NCBI GenBank assembly: GCA_004154925.1
Contig: QJNS01000051.1
Span: 186,001-250,000, forward strand
Reading direction: 5' to 3'
Origin: Monosporascus cannonballus
Lineage: Eukaryota; Ascomycota; Sordariomycetes; Xylariales
Length of the DNA stretch: 64,000 nucleotides
Of the stretch, positions 26,644 to 39,080 are shown one piece after another. The notes under the pieces were generated by a model, which was given only the letters and a program-made list of their open reading frames with translations, made no database searches and had not been told where the DNA came from. The number at the start of each line of letters is the position of its first letter. The stretch's first letter is position 1. The translations under genes and the position numbers were made by a program.

Positions 26644-29600
26644 TAAAGGACAGTCTGGTCCCGTGAAATAACCTTAGAAATAGATAACAAAAAACCAATT
26701 CAAAAAATACCCAGAACCTGTACCAGAATAACTCGTAATAAGGTAAAACTTGCGTCGTAATTCTGAATATGGCAATTTTGCATCAATTAAATAATATTTA
26801 AGTATTATAAGATATAAAACGTTCTTTAAAAATGCAATTGATATATTATTAATCTTAAATATTAAATTTAGAAGATAAAGTTATATGAATACGGCGAAAA
26901 ATAGAAAAAGATACTTTATAGTTTTATATTAAGATAAATATATCTTAAAAAAAGCCTTAAAATTAAGAAAGATTTATAAATATAATAATATTACTAAAGA
27001 ACTTTATTAGGAATAGAAATCTTTATTATAACAAACTACGGTATTTATATAAATAATAAATATTTATAATGTTTCTCGATATCTTTTATTAGTATTAATC
27101 TATAAAATAGCATTTATGTTATAACGGATTATATAAATTTTATACATTTTCCAATAATTAAATCATTTATATATTTGCCTTTTAAAGATATATTTCTATT
27201 AATGAAATATGATATAAATGATACAATACAGATTTACAATATAAGACATCGAACCATTCAGTTAAAAGAATATATATAATTTAAATATTTTATAAATATT
27301 ATAAAGTACAATATTAAGCGAGTAATAAATATATAAATTATATATACATGAAGGGAAAAACATTTATACGGAGCACGTAAAGATGTAATATTCTAATATA
27401 ACGTTAATAAAGCTTTTAAGGAAATTTAATATTATTTTATATATTTAAAATATATAAAATTTAAAAACGCCGAAAATATAGAAAGTATTATTAATATTAA
27501 AGTTATAATAGTATGCTGAAATGGATTAAAAAAGCTTCTTAAAAATATTTCATAATATTAATTATTAACTAAAAAATAAACACAATTCAAAATTTAAATT
27601 TAAATTATTCGTAATGCTGAATTATAAACAAGATAATATTTTTATATAATTTGTACAAGACAAAAGGTGGGGAAAAGATATATAGAATTAATATTACGTA
27701 GATTATAAACCTCATTATTTATATTAATTTCCTGATGAATTATGATATGCATCGTATAATTAAATATCATTTTTTATTTTTGTTTTTGTTATCGCCAATA
27801 AGTTACATTAATACAGTAATAAAATATTTATAATAACATCTAAGTATATTCGAAAAATACTGAATTGAACTTGACGAAATAATATAGTTATATTACTATT
27901 AAAATCACAAGCAAAATATTAATAAGTTATAAATTAAATATAAAAATAATACGAAATTATAAAACTACATAAACAATTGGTTTTTATATATTAAGTCCTC
28001 TTGTATTTACTCCACAATAAAAAGAATCATAACGGACCGATTGGATTAGGGATTATTTATTAGCTTAGAAACTAATTTATATTATATATTCATAACCCTT
28101 TTCCGTTTATACAATATTCTAATTATCTAACTCTATATTACCTTCAACGTATTTAATATTAAAATTATTTCAGTAAATTATATTATCATTATTTATAAAT
28201 TTTTCTTTTTTACTTGATTTAATTAAATAGGCTTATTAACGCAGTTAATAATAAATATAATATTATGAAAATCGATCAATTCATTTTTTATAGATTTACA
28301 TCTTAAAGCTAAAATATGTTCGGATATTTAATTAATTCTTTAAATATGAAATAAATATTGGTAATCAATCAGATACTGCGAAATAAACGTTAAGTATATT
28401 TAACAATTAGATGACGAACATCACGAATAAGATAGTATTTATTTCAAAAAATATATATCGTTTACAAAATTGACGTAATAAAAATGGGATAATAAATTAA
28501 AGAACCATTCTCGAAAAACATAATATTAACGTTATATATATTATTTTTGATCTGACGGAATTTGTAACGAATTTATAAGGTGTAGTATTATTTCGTTTAT
28601 TAAATTGTTTTTATATATATTTCCTAAGTTCTGTCGTATTAAACTGTGATATTATAAAATATAACCATTAATTATTTTAGTTTTAATATTATTTAGAATT
28701 TAATATCTCGGCTACATAAAATAATTATAATATAAAAGTAACAGGTTAATATAATTCATGTTATAACACAATATACTATACGAAAAATATAAATCAACCG
28801 TGTTTTTAAAGATACAGGAAATAGTTTCGAAATTTCTTCTCGATAAAAATAATATCGATTAGCGGTAAGTTATTATTTTTGATAAAAGTATAAAGGTTAT
28901 TACCTTATAACCTATTAGCCGTATTGAAATATTTACGAATTTATAATTGTCCGATAAAGAACATTCATTTAATTCGTTCTTTTCAGCGCTTCAATACGCA
29001 AACAGGAATATAAATAAATTATAAGATTAAATTAAAAAATCATGTACTTCTATTTATTTGTAAGATTATTTATTTTATTAAATACATTATTATTAATAAA
29101 CAATACGTAAAAGATTTATCGAATAAATCTCTTATTTATTAACACATTCTACTAAATATTCCGGAATAGATTTTTAATTTATCCGGCAACATTAAAATAT
29201 TTAAAAATTATGTTGTAAACGTGAAATTTAAAATCTCTAATAGTTAAACAAAAATATATATTTTATATATTTGATTAAGTTTATTTTCCATAAAAGGTTT
29301 TTCGATTAAGACATTTCGCAAGGTTTTATATGTGTTAAACGATTTTATTATATATAATTTGTACTAATTGAATGTATCTTATAAAATTTATATAATGGTA
29401 CTAATAATGTATATATACAATAAAAGGTTCGAAAGAGTGGTATTTAAACGGTGTTTACTATAAGTACGCTGTCTTATTTAAAAATTAACGGTTTATTTTT
29501 CAAGTTATTTATATTTTATACCCTTCGATTATATTATCGTGTTAACAAGTATGTATAAATACCAATAAAAACCCTATTTATATTTGGAATAAAATAACAA

Positions 29601-31239
29601 TAAAAGAAAGTTGCCAATTGTTGTGTTATAAATCAATTATTGTAACTTAATTAGTGTATATCTTCAGAATAAATCTACTTATTTTCTAATATTTATATAT
29701 AAAATAGAAAAGTTTCGAAACTGACAAAAATATCTTTTTTATATTTATATATACTTTAGAAAAACATTATAAATTTTATAAGTATTATAAACATTGTAAA
29801 TAATATTTTTATTTTCGTTATTTGTACTTAATAAAATCGAATGTTATTTATTATACGATATACCCTTTAATTTGAAATATTTACATGTTTTATTTGTTAA
29901 AAGTTTAAAATATCTTAACAAACATAAACTGAAATAGTTAAATGATATTAATGACAAATTAAAAAATTTATTAAACGGTACTATATATTATCAATATATT
30001 TTATAAAATCATTTTAGTTCACAATATTAACCAAGTTCAAATATATATTAGTTTAATTTTGTTTTGCTGCTATATAATTATAATAACGAATAAGATTACT
30101 AACAACATATCCTATAATAATAATATATTAAATGATTTTATTGCAAATATAATTGAAACTATTTAAAATATTGTATAAAATACCATTTTATTTTATATTA
30201 CTAATTTGTAAAATGTGATTTCTTTTTATTCAAATTTGATAATTTTTAAAAAAGTATTACACTTATTTCAATTTAGATTTGTAATCGGTTTATGTTTTTA
30301 TTTAACTTAATATACCTTTTTTAAACATTTTTCGTTTTTAATATATAAATATTCATCCGTAATCAATCCGAAAATAATAAAGATTTGCTTAATAGATGAG
30401 GAAAATAATTATGGGGAATTTTGAAAAATATCTTAATTAAAATATATAAAATTGTATAAAAACAACTCGAAAATTCGAGATTTATTATAGTTTTGAAGAT
30501 GTTCGGTCTTTCCTCTCGAGTTATACGATTATTCTTTTTTTAAATATATAAATATTTAGTTTAATAATTTAAATTAATTAAAAGTAAGAACTTTTATATA
30601 ATGTTAATGTTCGTTTAAAATAATATGGATTTTTTAATTTTAAGAAATATTTTTTTACTATAAAGTACAATGTAAACCTTCGTATAAAAGCAATCTCTTT
30701 TTCGTATAATATGTTGGAATATTTCTATATAATAAAGTTTTAATTGGTAGAAATTATAAATATTGGCTAACTTTTACATATTTTTAATTTATTATATTAC
30801 TATTTTTTAATATATTAATAAACGCAATAAATTTAGTGCTGAAAGCAATTATTTAATTATTTTTACATGACATTTAATTGTAAATAAAGTTTTCAAATAT
30901 TATATATATTGATTAATCATATTATTGGAACGTTATAGTACGATCACGTATATTATATTTCCAGAAATCTTGGCGGTAATATTAGAAAATTTCGGATATA
31001 TCGTATTTTATAAGAGGAACAATTGATATACCAAAATTACGCTTGAATTAATAATTATATTAATGTTTAAAAATAATAAACAGATTTTATTTAAAATTTA
31101 AATACTCTTACTAAGCGATAATTGAAATTAACATATATATATATATGATTACAACAGTTTATTATTATTAAATTATTACGGATTTTCGTTTCTTTAAAAA
31201 AGAAAATATATAAAACGGTCGTTTTCTTTTGTAACTTGA

Positions 31240-31420
31240 ACTTAGGCTATATTAGCTTGTTACGGAGATTTGGGACATAATTAGTTAATATTTAACATTA
31301 TAAAGCAGTACTTACATAACTTTGAAGAAGCTGAGAAAACGAGCTAAGAAGACGTAAGCTAGCTAAGATAAGTATTAGATTTCTTAACTCCAATGGGCTA
31401 TTTAGTCAGCATCAATAACG
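31240..31420 (+). repeat. Dispersed repeat, copy 1 (unclassified)
   Basis: Weakly conserved with 43560-43720 in the same orientation. Shared anchors are ACTTAG..TAT..TTAG, TTACGG(A/G)GAT and CTAGCTAAG. It is less AT-rich than its neighbours. It could be an old LTR or a short non-autonomous element; no terminal repeats or duplication could be fixed. Confidence 0.35.
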
Positions 31421-32539
31421 ATTATCTTCGAATGTTATAAAATTTTAAAGTGGGTCAATAGCGGTTTATAAAATGTTAATTGTTAGCCTTGAAATGTAAT
31501 TTTTATATTGTCGAAAAATATTAAATTTTTATCATTTCCCAACTTAATTTGAAATAATTTCATATTTATCATTTCAACAGTAAATTTGTTATTAATATAG
31601 TTTTTTGTAAAAATAAATCTTTACATATACTTCTTAATAATGAATTATTACGTTTTAATTGAGTTAAAACTTTTAACAGATTTTTTAAACATTTTCAAGT
31701 TAAAAATGCATTTAAAGAAACCTTTACAAAAATATTTGCTTTATATTTTCCTCGTTTTTAATTTCGGCTGATTAAAAGTGGTTTTTATATATATTAGTCG
31801 AATAATTATAAATCGCTTTAATGAATGAGCATTACAGTATTCGTTTAATATGTTTTCATATAAATAGTTCATTACACCTGATCGGATTTTATCTAGTTAT
31901 TGTAAATATAATTATTTTTGTAACAATTAAAATAAATCGAGCCTTATTTAAATTGCTTTTAGCGATAAGAATTAACAATAACTAAATTAAATTATTAAAT
32001 TCACTTCCATTAATTCAAATTAAACTTCATGGACATACTGGTATATATTTCTTAATATATATTTACAGCTGGTATAAAAGTAGTGAAAGTGCGACACTAG
32101 CTATAAGACTACAAAAGAAACAATAATTCTAAATCTCAACTAAGATTTGGACGTCTTAATCCATCTCATAAGAATTAGCCCTATATATCATCACAAATAT
32201 TTCCCCATTTTAAGCAACGCATCTCGATTTGTTCGTTAACTAGGACGTTGCAAAGCTTATAATAAAATCTCGAACTCCTATTAAAAGAGGTTGCAGAATT
32301 AATCATATTAAATTAAGAAAAGAAGTCTCACAGATAAGAAACGTATTAAACTAAATAAATAACGTTTATATATAAAGAAAACTTACAAATATCGTATAAT
32401 AATAAAACTCAAAAAATATAACATATTATTATTAAGATATTTTGATTTTTGTTGTTATTCGCCGTTTTGTAAAAAAAACAGGAACTTTTCGTGTTACAAT
32501 GTAAAAAATAGCGAAATTGGTCGAATTATTTAAACCTTA

Positions 32540-33430
32540 ATTTCTGTAAAAGAATTTTTAAGTTCAATATACCGCGGCGTAAACCTTTAATGTCGTTTTT
32601 TAATGCCGAGATTATTCGGCTTAATCGGGGTCGAGTTTTCATAACTTATAAAATATCTTTTCGTTGTAAAAGATATAAGAAAATGCGGAATAAGGGCGGG
32701 CCGTTTTTAAGGCGTCGCGGGTAAAGATAAGGACGTATATATTAGTTTTCGTCAGCTTTTTTTCTCTCCAAAAAAAACCTTATGTTTCGCAGCGGCGATA
32801 ATCGGCTATTTAAAAAAGGATAATTACCGATTATCGTATATTTAAAACCGCAGATAACGCGTATCGTAAAAGAACCTTTCATGACCTAACACCTTTTCGA
32901 AAAACGGAAAACATTAAGGGTGTAATTATGGAAAAGGTAGAAAAGGGCGGATGGAACGATATATATGCACTTTTTATTACTTAAGACAAAGCGGTCAAAA
33001 TAATACCGGTTTTCAAAAGAAGTTCGTAAAAGGCTAACAGCTGGATAAAATTAAATATGGGAATAAATCCGGCCTATATTATCCATTATAATATAGGCCG
33101 GATTTATTATTAAAAATTCGCGAATTAATTGTTTTGAATCTTTAAAGGTTATACGGATTAAAAAACGTGGTTTTTAATTTTATCGATAATTTGAGTTTTT
33201 CATATTACGGCATACTTTATGAACTTTGTTTTAAATTAAGTAATTCCGTTTTTAAAATATAAAGTTTTATTAAACTTTGTATTAAACGTAGTTTTAAAAT
33301 CTGTAATAACAAATTCATTCGGAAAAACAATAAATGTGCGAGATAATTCGGCCGAAATTTCTTTTGACGTAATAGCAACTTTCGAAATCCGTAATAAAAA
33401 ATTATTAAACGCTTTTATCGACATAATTAC
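32540..33430. other. Unclassified RIP-degraded block with higher GC
   Basis: About 900 bp with clearly more G and C than the DNA on both sides, so probably the remains of a coding repeat. Plus-strand frames near 32590-32720 read basic peptides (RVFITYKISFRCKRYKK, GGPFLRRRG). A 62-codon minus-strand frame lies at 33424-33236 (ISAELSRTFIVFPNEFVI). None is a family I recognise, and frames break every 30-60 codons. A perfect 21-bp inverted repeat lies inside (33062-33108). Confidence 0.35.
33062..33108. repeat. Perfect 21-bp inverted repeat with 5-nt loop
   Basis: Arms 33062-33082 and 33088-33108 (core AATCCGGCCTATATTAT and its complement) match at every base; the loop is CCATT. Perfect pairing is unusual in DNA where RIP has scrambled everything else. 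It could be a hairpin of an element terminus, two abutting TIRs, or a recent small inversion duplication. Confidence 0.8.
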
Positions 33431-35016
33431 AATAATATAAATATTTTACGTTATAATTTTAAAAATATTTAAGTTTATATTCGCAATTTGACTATCATTA
33501 AAATATATTTCATCTTCATAATTCGGTTATGCAAAATTAGCAACATGTTCATATCTCAAAATCGTATTATTTTAAAATTGCTTTCGAATTTTTGTTCACA
33601 TTTATTATAATGTTTTTATTTGAATTAATATTATAAATAATTTTATTTGTTTAAAATATACTCGTAAATTCATTTACAAATGTTGTGTTATCAATTAAAA
33701 CATTTCTGTTATGGTTTTCAATATTAAATTTACTTTGTTTTATAATTTATATGGTTCAAATATTTAAGTAACGAATTTTCTTCAATTTGGTTTTTAGATA
33801 ACAACAATTGTTTAGCGGTATTTGTCTTAAATAATGTCCTGTATTTTAAATACGCATAGAATTAGTCCTAGAAAGAAAGTGAATCATTAACTGTAAAAAA
33901 GGACTAAAAATTAAAATCGCAAGAAGGGTGAGTTATAATGAGAATATTAAGAATGTACCAAAATCGGTTTATATACTACTATAAATTGGAACAGCTTTTA
34001 CGCACCTGTATTGAAATAAATTAATAATGTAACAAATCTTAAATATATTAAATAATATATTTTGTTAAAGCTGTCAAATATTTTAAAATATTTCGGAATA
34101 TTCCTCACAAATTATTAAAGCGGATAGTATTATATACCGCCAAATCGTAATCAAGTATGTGTTAATTTTAAAAGGGCGGTTTACAATTAAGAAATTTATT
34201 CAATAATGATTTAAAATTAAAGAACAAATTTTATAATAATGAACGCGTTGTACTTTAAAGCTTGCGTAATAGAATTATCACTTTAAAAAATCAGTTTTAT
34301 GAATATTTACGGGAAATTATTTTTATTAAAATATAAATAAAAACATATAAGTAACTATGTTTAAACTCTTATACCGCTTTTATATATGGGCTTGTTTTAG
34401 GTATTACTTATCATAATATAATTTTATAAAAATGGTTTTTTAGAATGATAAAACATTTTATTTCGCCGTATTTATTTATTGTCGTTTCGTTAAATATATT
34501 AATTATATCTTAAAATTGTAAATCTTTCGAAAAGTAAACATTTAAATATAACACTGAAACTACTTCAAATCGTAAGTAATATAATTATACAAATGAAATA
34601 ATTCAAGCATTATAATACGGTATGAAATATTTAACAAATTAATAGCAGCTAAATAGTATATTTATAGATAAAACAGATGCGATTTTAATATATATCAATT
34701 CTAAAAAAAAACGTAAAACCAAGTACAAGAAATAGTCTGTAAAACCTCTCGAGGAATTTAACCTTACTATTCGTTGTTGATGTCGTATTTACTAGCTTTC
34801 AATTATCTACTTTAATATTAGGCATATTTTAAAATTTAAGCCTTTTGGGATTTTCCGCACTTTTTAAAACCTATTTTTATAATAATTCTTAATTAACTTT
34901 ATAACTATTTTTTCTTATATAATATTAAAACTCTATTTACTATTTTTTATATTACACCCTTTGTAATATATCAAATATTTCAAAAGTAAACGGTTATTAG
35001 CTTTTAATATTTAATA
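33431..35016. other. AT-rich spacer, nothing identified
   Basis: About 1.6 kb of very AT-rich DNA between the unclassified block and the transposon derivative at 35017. No frames, repeats or motifs worth naming. Confidence 0.6.
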
Positions 35017-35655
35017 ACGTATTACATAGGTTTCTAACTCAAAAAAGCTCGCGACTCGTTTTTTGAAACCTTGAAACAATTAATTTAAGGAACTTAACTA
35101 TAACATATTGAATTAATTTAAATCGACCGTATTCTTTTCGCTAATAGTATATATAACTTTAGAACAAATGTAAGTATTATATCAAGGCTTGTTACGGGTT
35201 CTATATTGTTATTTCTCCATTTAACCTTTTTGTAATTACTATCTTTAATAGCAATTAACAGCAATTTCTTACTATTATGCTTTTTATCGACTAAAAATAT
35301 TTATTTATTTCATATAATAAAGATTTTTCTTTATTGGAAACGTTCTTTTTAATCATTTTAAATACGTAGAATCAAATTATTACTTTGACAATTCCTACAA
35401 TACCGCGATAGGCCTTACGAGTCGCCTCGAGACGTACTCAGTAACAAGCCTTACAGCCTTACCCCATAGCCTTACAACGCGCCTTATAATCTTTTAATAA
35501 AACGTATTTTACGAATATCTTCCACGTATTAATGCCGGATAAAAAATATTCGCGTATATAGGTTAAGAATTCGGTCGGTAATCGTTTTTTATCGGTCGGC
35601 TTCACTATTTTCGAAATGGAGGTAATATTAATTTAAACGCATTAAAAAATGGTCG
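35017..35655 (-). mobile_element. Internally deleted Fot1/Pot2-like transposon copy
   Basis: Starts with TA and then ACGTATTACATA, the same left terminus as the full copy at 43958 (including GCTCGCGACTCGTTTTTTG). Positions 35017-35350 follow 43958-44275 of the full copy. About 35420-35650 then follow 45420-45600, so roughly 1.1 kb of the transposase region is missing. The right terminus is not seen; G4 begins at 35661. This is the layout of a MITE-like deletion derivative. Confidence 0.6.
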
Positions 35656-35660
35656 GTTAC

Positions 35661-36031
35661 TGTGACGGCTTGGGGGTTTAACCAACTATTAAAACTTAGT
35701 CGTACGGGTTTATGTTGGCAGGAGTATTATGAAAATCTGAGTAATGGATACAGTAATCATATTACGTTTCGTAATTCCAAGGGTACCTTTAGTAACGATA
35801 TTATATTACAAGCTAATGATATTTAAATTATGGAAATAAAAAGCGTATTATATTTGATTTTTCCGACATATTAAACCTGGCTCGATAGGCTGTACAATCG
35901 ATTTTATCGAGCCCGGCTTTATGAGCTTTACAATCGATCTTATCGAACTATTACGTAACTTGATTTATATGGCTTAATTATTTTTTTATTATAATTTATT
36001 TTCTGAAGCGGTATTTGGTTAAAATATAATA
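35661..36031 (-). repeat. 3' LTR of G4
   Basis: 371 bp with plus-strand start TGTGACGGCTTGG. It contains two copies of a 36-bp tandem unit (about 35876-35947, core GTACAATCGATTTTATCG / TTACAATCGATCTTATCG). The partner LTR has one unit, which accounts for nearly all of the length difference. It shares TCGTACGGGTTTAT with the solo LTR at 62117. Confidence 0.85.
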
Positions 36032-36359
36032 CGATTTCTTTTCTTTATAAGTTTCGCCTCGAAAAGTTTTTCTTTTATTAATCCTTTTTTTATTACTCTA
36101 TCGGATCGTAATAAAAAACTAATTAAGAAAAAAAATAAAAAAACAAAATCATTTGCTTAAGTTCATTACTTTTCGAATTATAGATATGTTTATATATTTT
36201 TATTATATTCGTTACGCTTAATTATTTTATCGTATTTTTTTGTCGCATTTCTTCCAGTACCAAAAATACGTAATACAGAATTAAGGCCTTTATAACGTTA
36301 ATAGTGTTTTTATTTTTTAATTGGAAAAACTTATTTTCAACTACCTTAAGGTTAAAACG

Positions 36360-36584
36360 GAACTTAAAAATGCTAAAGAAAAAATAGAATAAATATAGGC
36401 CAAAGTTTATCGTTTTCGAAAACAAAAGAAATTATGGGCCAACCGTATGATACGTATATTATTTCGTAAGCTTTAGTCCCTGGAAAAGTTAAATAAGTTA
36501 AATCGTTGAAAAAAAGGCCGAATTAAAAGCCGCTTAAGCCATATCGGTAAAGGCCGTAACTCCTTTCGACTGGTTCAATCTTAA
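36360..36584 (+). pseudogene. Antisense coiled-coil-like ORF remnant in G4
   Basis: Plus-strand frame antisense to the element, between the chromodomain and the 3' LTR. It reads ELKNAKEKIE, stops, AKVYRFRKQKKLWANRMIRI, LFRKL, stop, SLEKLNKLNR, stop, KKGRIKSRLSHIGKGR. The in-frame stops are TAA/TAG/TGA of the kind RIP makes from CAA, CAG and TGG/CGA. Placement, charge pattern and the RxxKxxL...SLEKLNKL core match the antisense frames of G3 and G5. Function unknown. Confidence 0.5.
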
Positions 36585-36649
36585 CTCTATCGATTAGTCG
36601 TTTACCGATTAAGGTATATTTAATTCCGTTAATTTCGGTATTATTAGTA

Positions 36650-36800
36650 AAATTCTTTGCTAAACGCTGGACGCTAATATGATTTTTGGCGGGTTCCCAG
36701 GTATTCTGAAAATCTAGATATTTTTTTATATGATAAAGTACTGGGTAAATCCGTCTCGTTTTTATATGCCGATGATTTCCTTTACTTTGTATACTTATTT
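36650..36800 (-). pseudogene. Chromodomain remnant of G4
   Basis: Minus-strand reading gives YLDFQNTWEPAKNHISVQRL, the second half of a chromodomain with the diagnostic NTWEP intact. The first half is eroded. The homologous segment of G1 starts at window position 1. Confidence 0.75.
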
Positions 36801-38689
36801 ATTTGCTATTTTTCCTTATTTTATACCGTATATGTCTTAATTATATTTACTGCTCATTTTAATAAGAAACAGTAAAAAAGTAAAAAAAATTTAACTTTTA
36901 TTAAAAATTCTAATTAACAATTATTTTCAAAGATTTTTTTTAATAATCTTATATAAACCGATATATTTAAAATCGAAAATTTTATTAGGTCGTTTTGTTT
37001 AAATATTTTTAATAACGAAGGAAATTATTTCCTCTTTTTCTAAAATTAAATTTTTAAATTCATTTTAGTTATAATATTTGCTTATTCAATTTCGTACGAA
37101 TTTTAATTTTGTTGTTATCTTTTAATATATTTACCATGATGATTTTAATAGAAAATTTATTTTGATATTAATTGGACCGTTAATACATATTTTTATAAAC
37201 ATATGAAATAAAATTAAAATTAACGTTTATTAATATTATTTTAATATTTTTATGGTAAATGGTATTATAAGCTAATTATGCGATCAATAATTTCTTAACC
37301 CAGTTATTTTGTTTATGATTCATATAATATCGTAAATAAGGTTTTAAAATTTGATTTGTTCGTTTTATGGCTTTAACTGTTTATAATTTAAGCTGATTTA
37401 TGTTATTAGGTTTTGCGAAGTGTTATATACGAATATTAAATTTTTATTTGAAATATTTTTTACTAATAAACCATATATGCTAAAAATATATGTGAAAAAA
37501 CATAAATATTATTTATTCGGTATTTATATCTTCATAATATTGCAAAAAATAAGTAAATATCGTGAATCGATCGATAATTACGAAATTATTTTCGTAATAT
37601 ATTCCCGTAATTGGATTGCTTAATATAAGAAATTTAGTAATAAAGTCGAATATAATTAAGTATTATAATGATTTTACGATTAATAATAATTGTAATTTTT
37701 CGTATAAGTTATATTGTCGGGTTTTTATTTTAGCGCAAATATCATATTACTATAATATCTTTTATATCGTTAATTTTATTTTAAAAAAGGAATATGTACG
37801 TTAAAACCTTTTTAAGATTTATAAAGCTCTAAATATCCGTATAATTAATATTCGTATATATTTCGTATTAAATCCTTTTAATATTTCTTTAAAATTTGTA
37901 TTTTATTTATTTTTTCCTTTTCGAAAAGATTATCGTTATACAGCTAGATTTTCTAATATATATCAAAAGGTATTACCCGAATTAACGTAATTTATTACTG
38001 CCATTAATATTTTTTTATGATAGTATCGAAAATTATTTAAATAATTTTAATCAATCTTTTTCGAGGTTTAATTATTTATTTAACATATTTACTTTATTAT
38101 TTTAAGCGTTTTCTATAGATAATAACGAAATCAAAATTGGCCAATTTTTCCACATAACGAAATTATTATTTTGTAAATTCCTTAATTATAATAAATCCGG
38201 TAAGAATTTGATAATTTATATAAACTTTAATGTGGTATAAGTTTCTTTTTAAAAAATACTTAAATTTTCGATATATTATAATAATAGCCAGACAACTTGT
38301 ATTTAAAATCTTGAAATTAAGCTTAATTTCTTTTAATTTATATAAATAATATAATAAGATATAAGTTGCCTTAATTACTGCCTTATTTAATTATTTCGCT
38401 TAACGTATAATCTAAAATATCGATTTCTAATTTAACGAGGCGATTTAAATCTTATATAATTAATATTAATATATTAAAAATCATATTTTTAATATTTTAA
38501 AATACTTTTTCCGTATTTAACGTTCATTAGAACCTTTTTTTTCGTAAAATTTATTAAGGGTATAATTATTTTGTTGAAGTTTCGAATAACCTTCCCGTAA
38601 TAATTGGCGAATTTAAGAAAAACCTATACTTTCTTAATCGTTTTTATTATTTCTTATTCTATAATTATAACGGTTTTTTGGGGTCCATC

Positions 38690-39080
38690 TTAATATATCC
38701 TAAGAAAATAATATATCTAAAATATTATATTTCCTGTTTATAAAACCTATTTTTTTTTACATTAATAAATAACTTTGCGTTTTATAAAGCTTCAAACACC
38801 TTATAAACGTATCTTATTTATATATTTTTTTTTCTAAAAAAACAAAAGTATTATCAAAATAATAAATAACGATAATATCGAAATACTTTAATAATATATA
38901 ATTAATTATCGGTTAAACAATTACAAGTACGTTTATAAATGTTAATAATATAACCAAATATTACAATAATCTGTATTTTATTATAAAGGTTATTTTTTAT
39001 TCGTATGCTTTTTTAATCTTAATAAGATTATATTTATTTTTAAGATCGAATATTATAAATTATTTGGCTTCGTACAGTCG
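38690..39080 (-). pseudogene. Reverse transcriptase remnant of G4
   Basis: Collinear with the G1 RT at 7590-8050. The active-site box reads IVIYYFDNTFVF: the first Asp is kept and the second is Asn through a G-to-A change. The G2 insertion site of G1 corresponds to 38657-38661, just downstream of this segment on the minus strand. Confidence 0.7.

Larger units (their letters stand above)
19923..31239. other. AT-rich desert, no gene or recognisable element
   Basis: More than 11 kb with hardly any GC and no reading frame having codon bias or a motif. Short frames around 23361-23858 are low-complexity Phe/Tyr/Ile/Asn strings, as expected from AT-rich DNA. No LTR pair, TIR pair or pol motif was recognised. 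A mildly less AT-rich patch lies at 20500-20660. CpG is kept while CpA is scarce in parts, so I take this as old RIP-saturated repeats, but the original elements cannot be named. Confidence 0.6.

Noticed and set aside
19923..31239. Mitochondrial DNA insertion as the source of the AT desert
   Set aside because: No mitochondrial protein, rRNA or tRNA motif was seen, and composition grades into RIP-mutated nuclear repeats.
33236..33424. 62-codon minus-strand frame
   Set aside because: Not counted as a gene: no motif, no family resemblance, and it lies in a degraded block. It is mentioned only within that block's entry.
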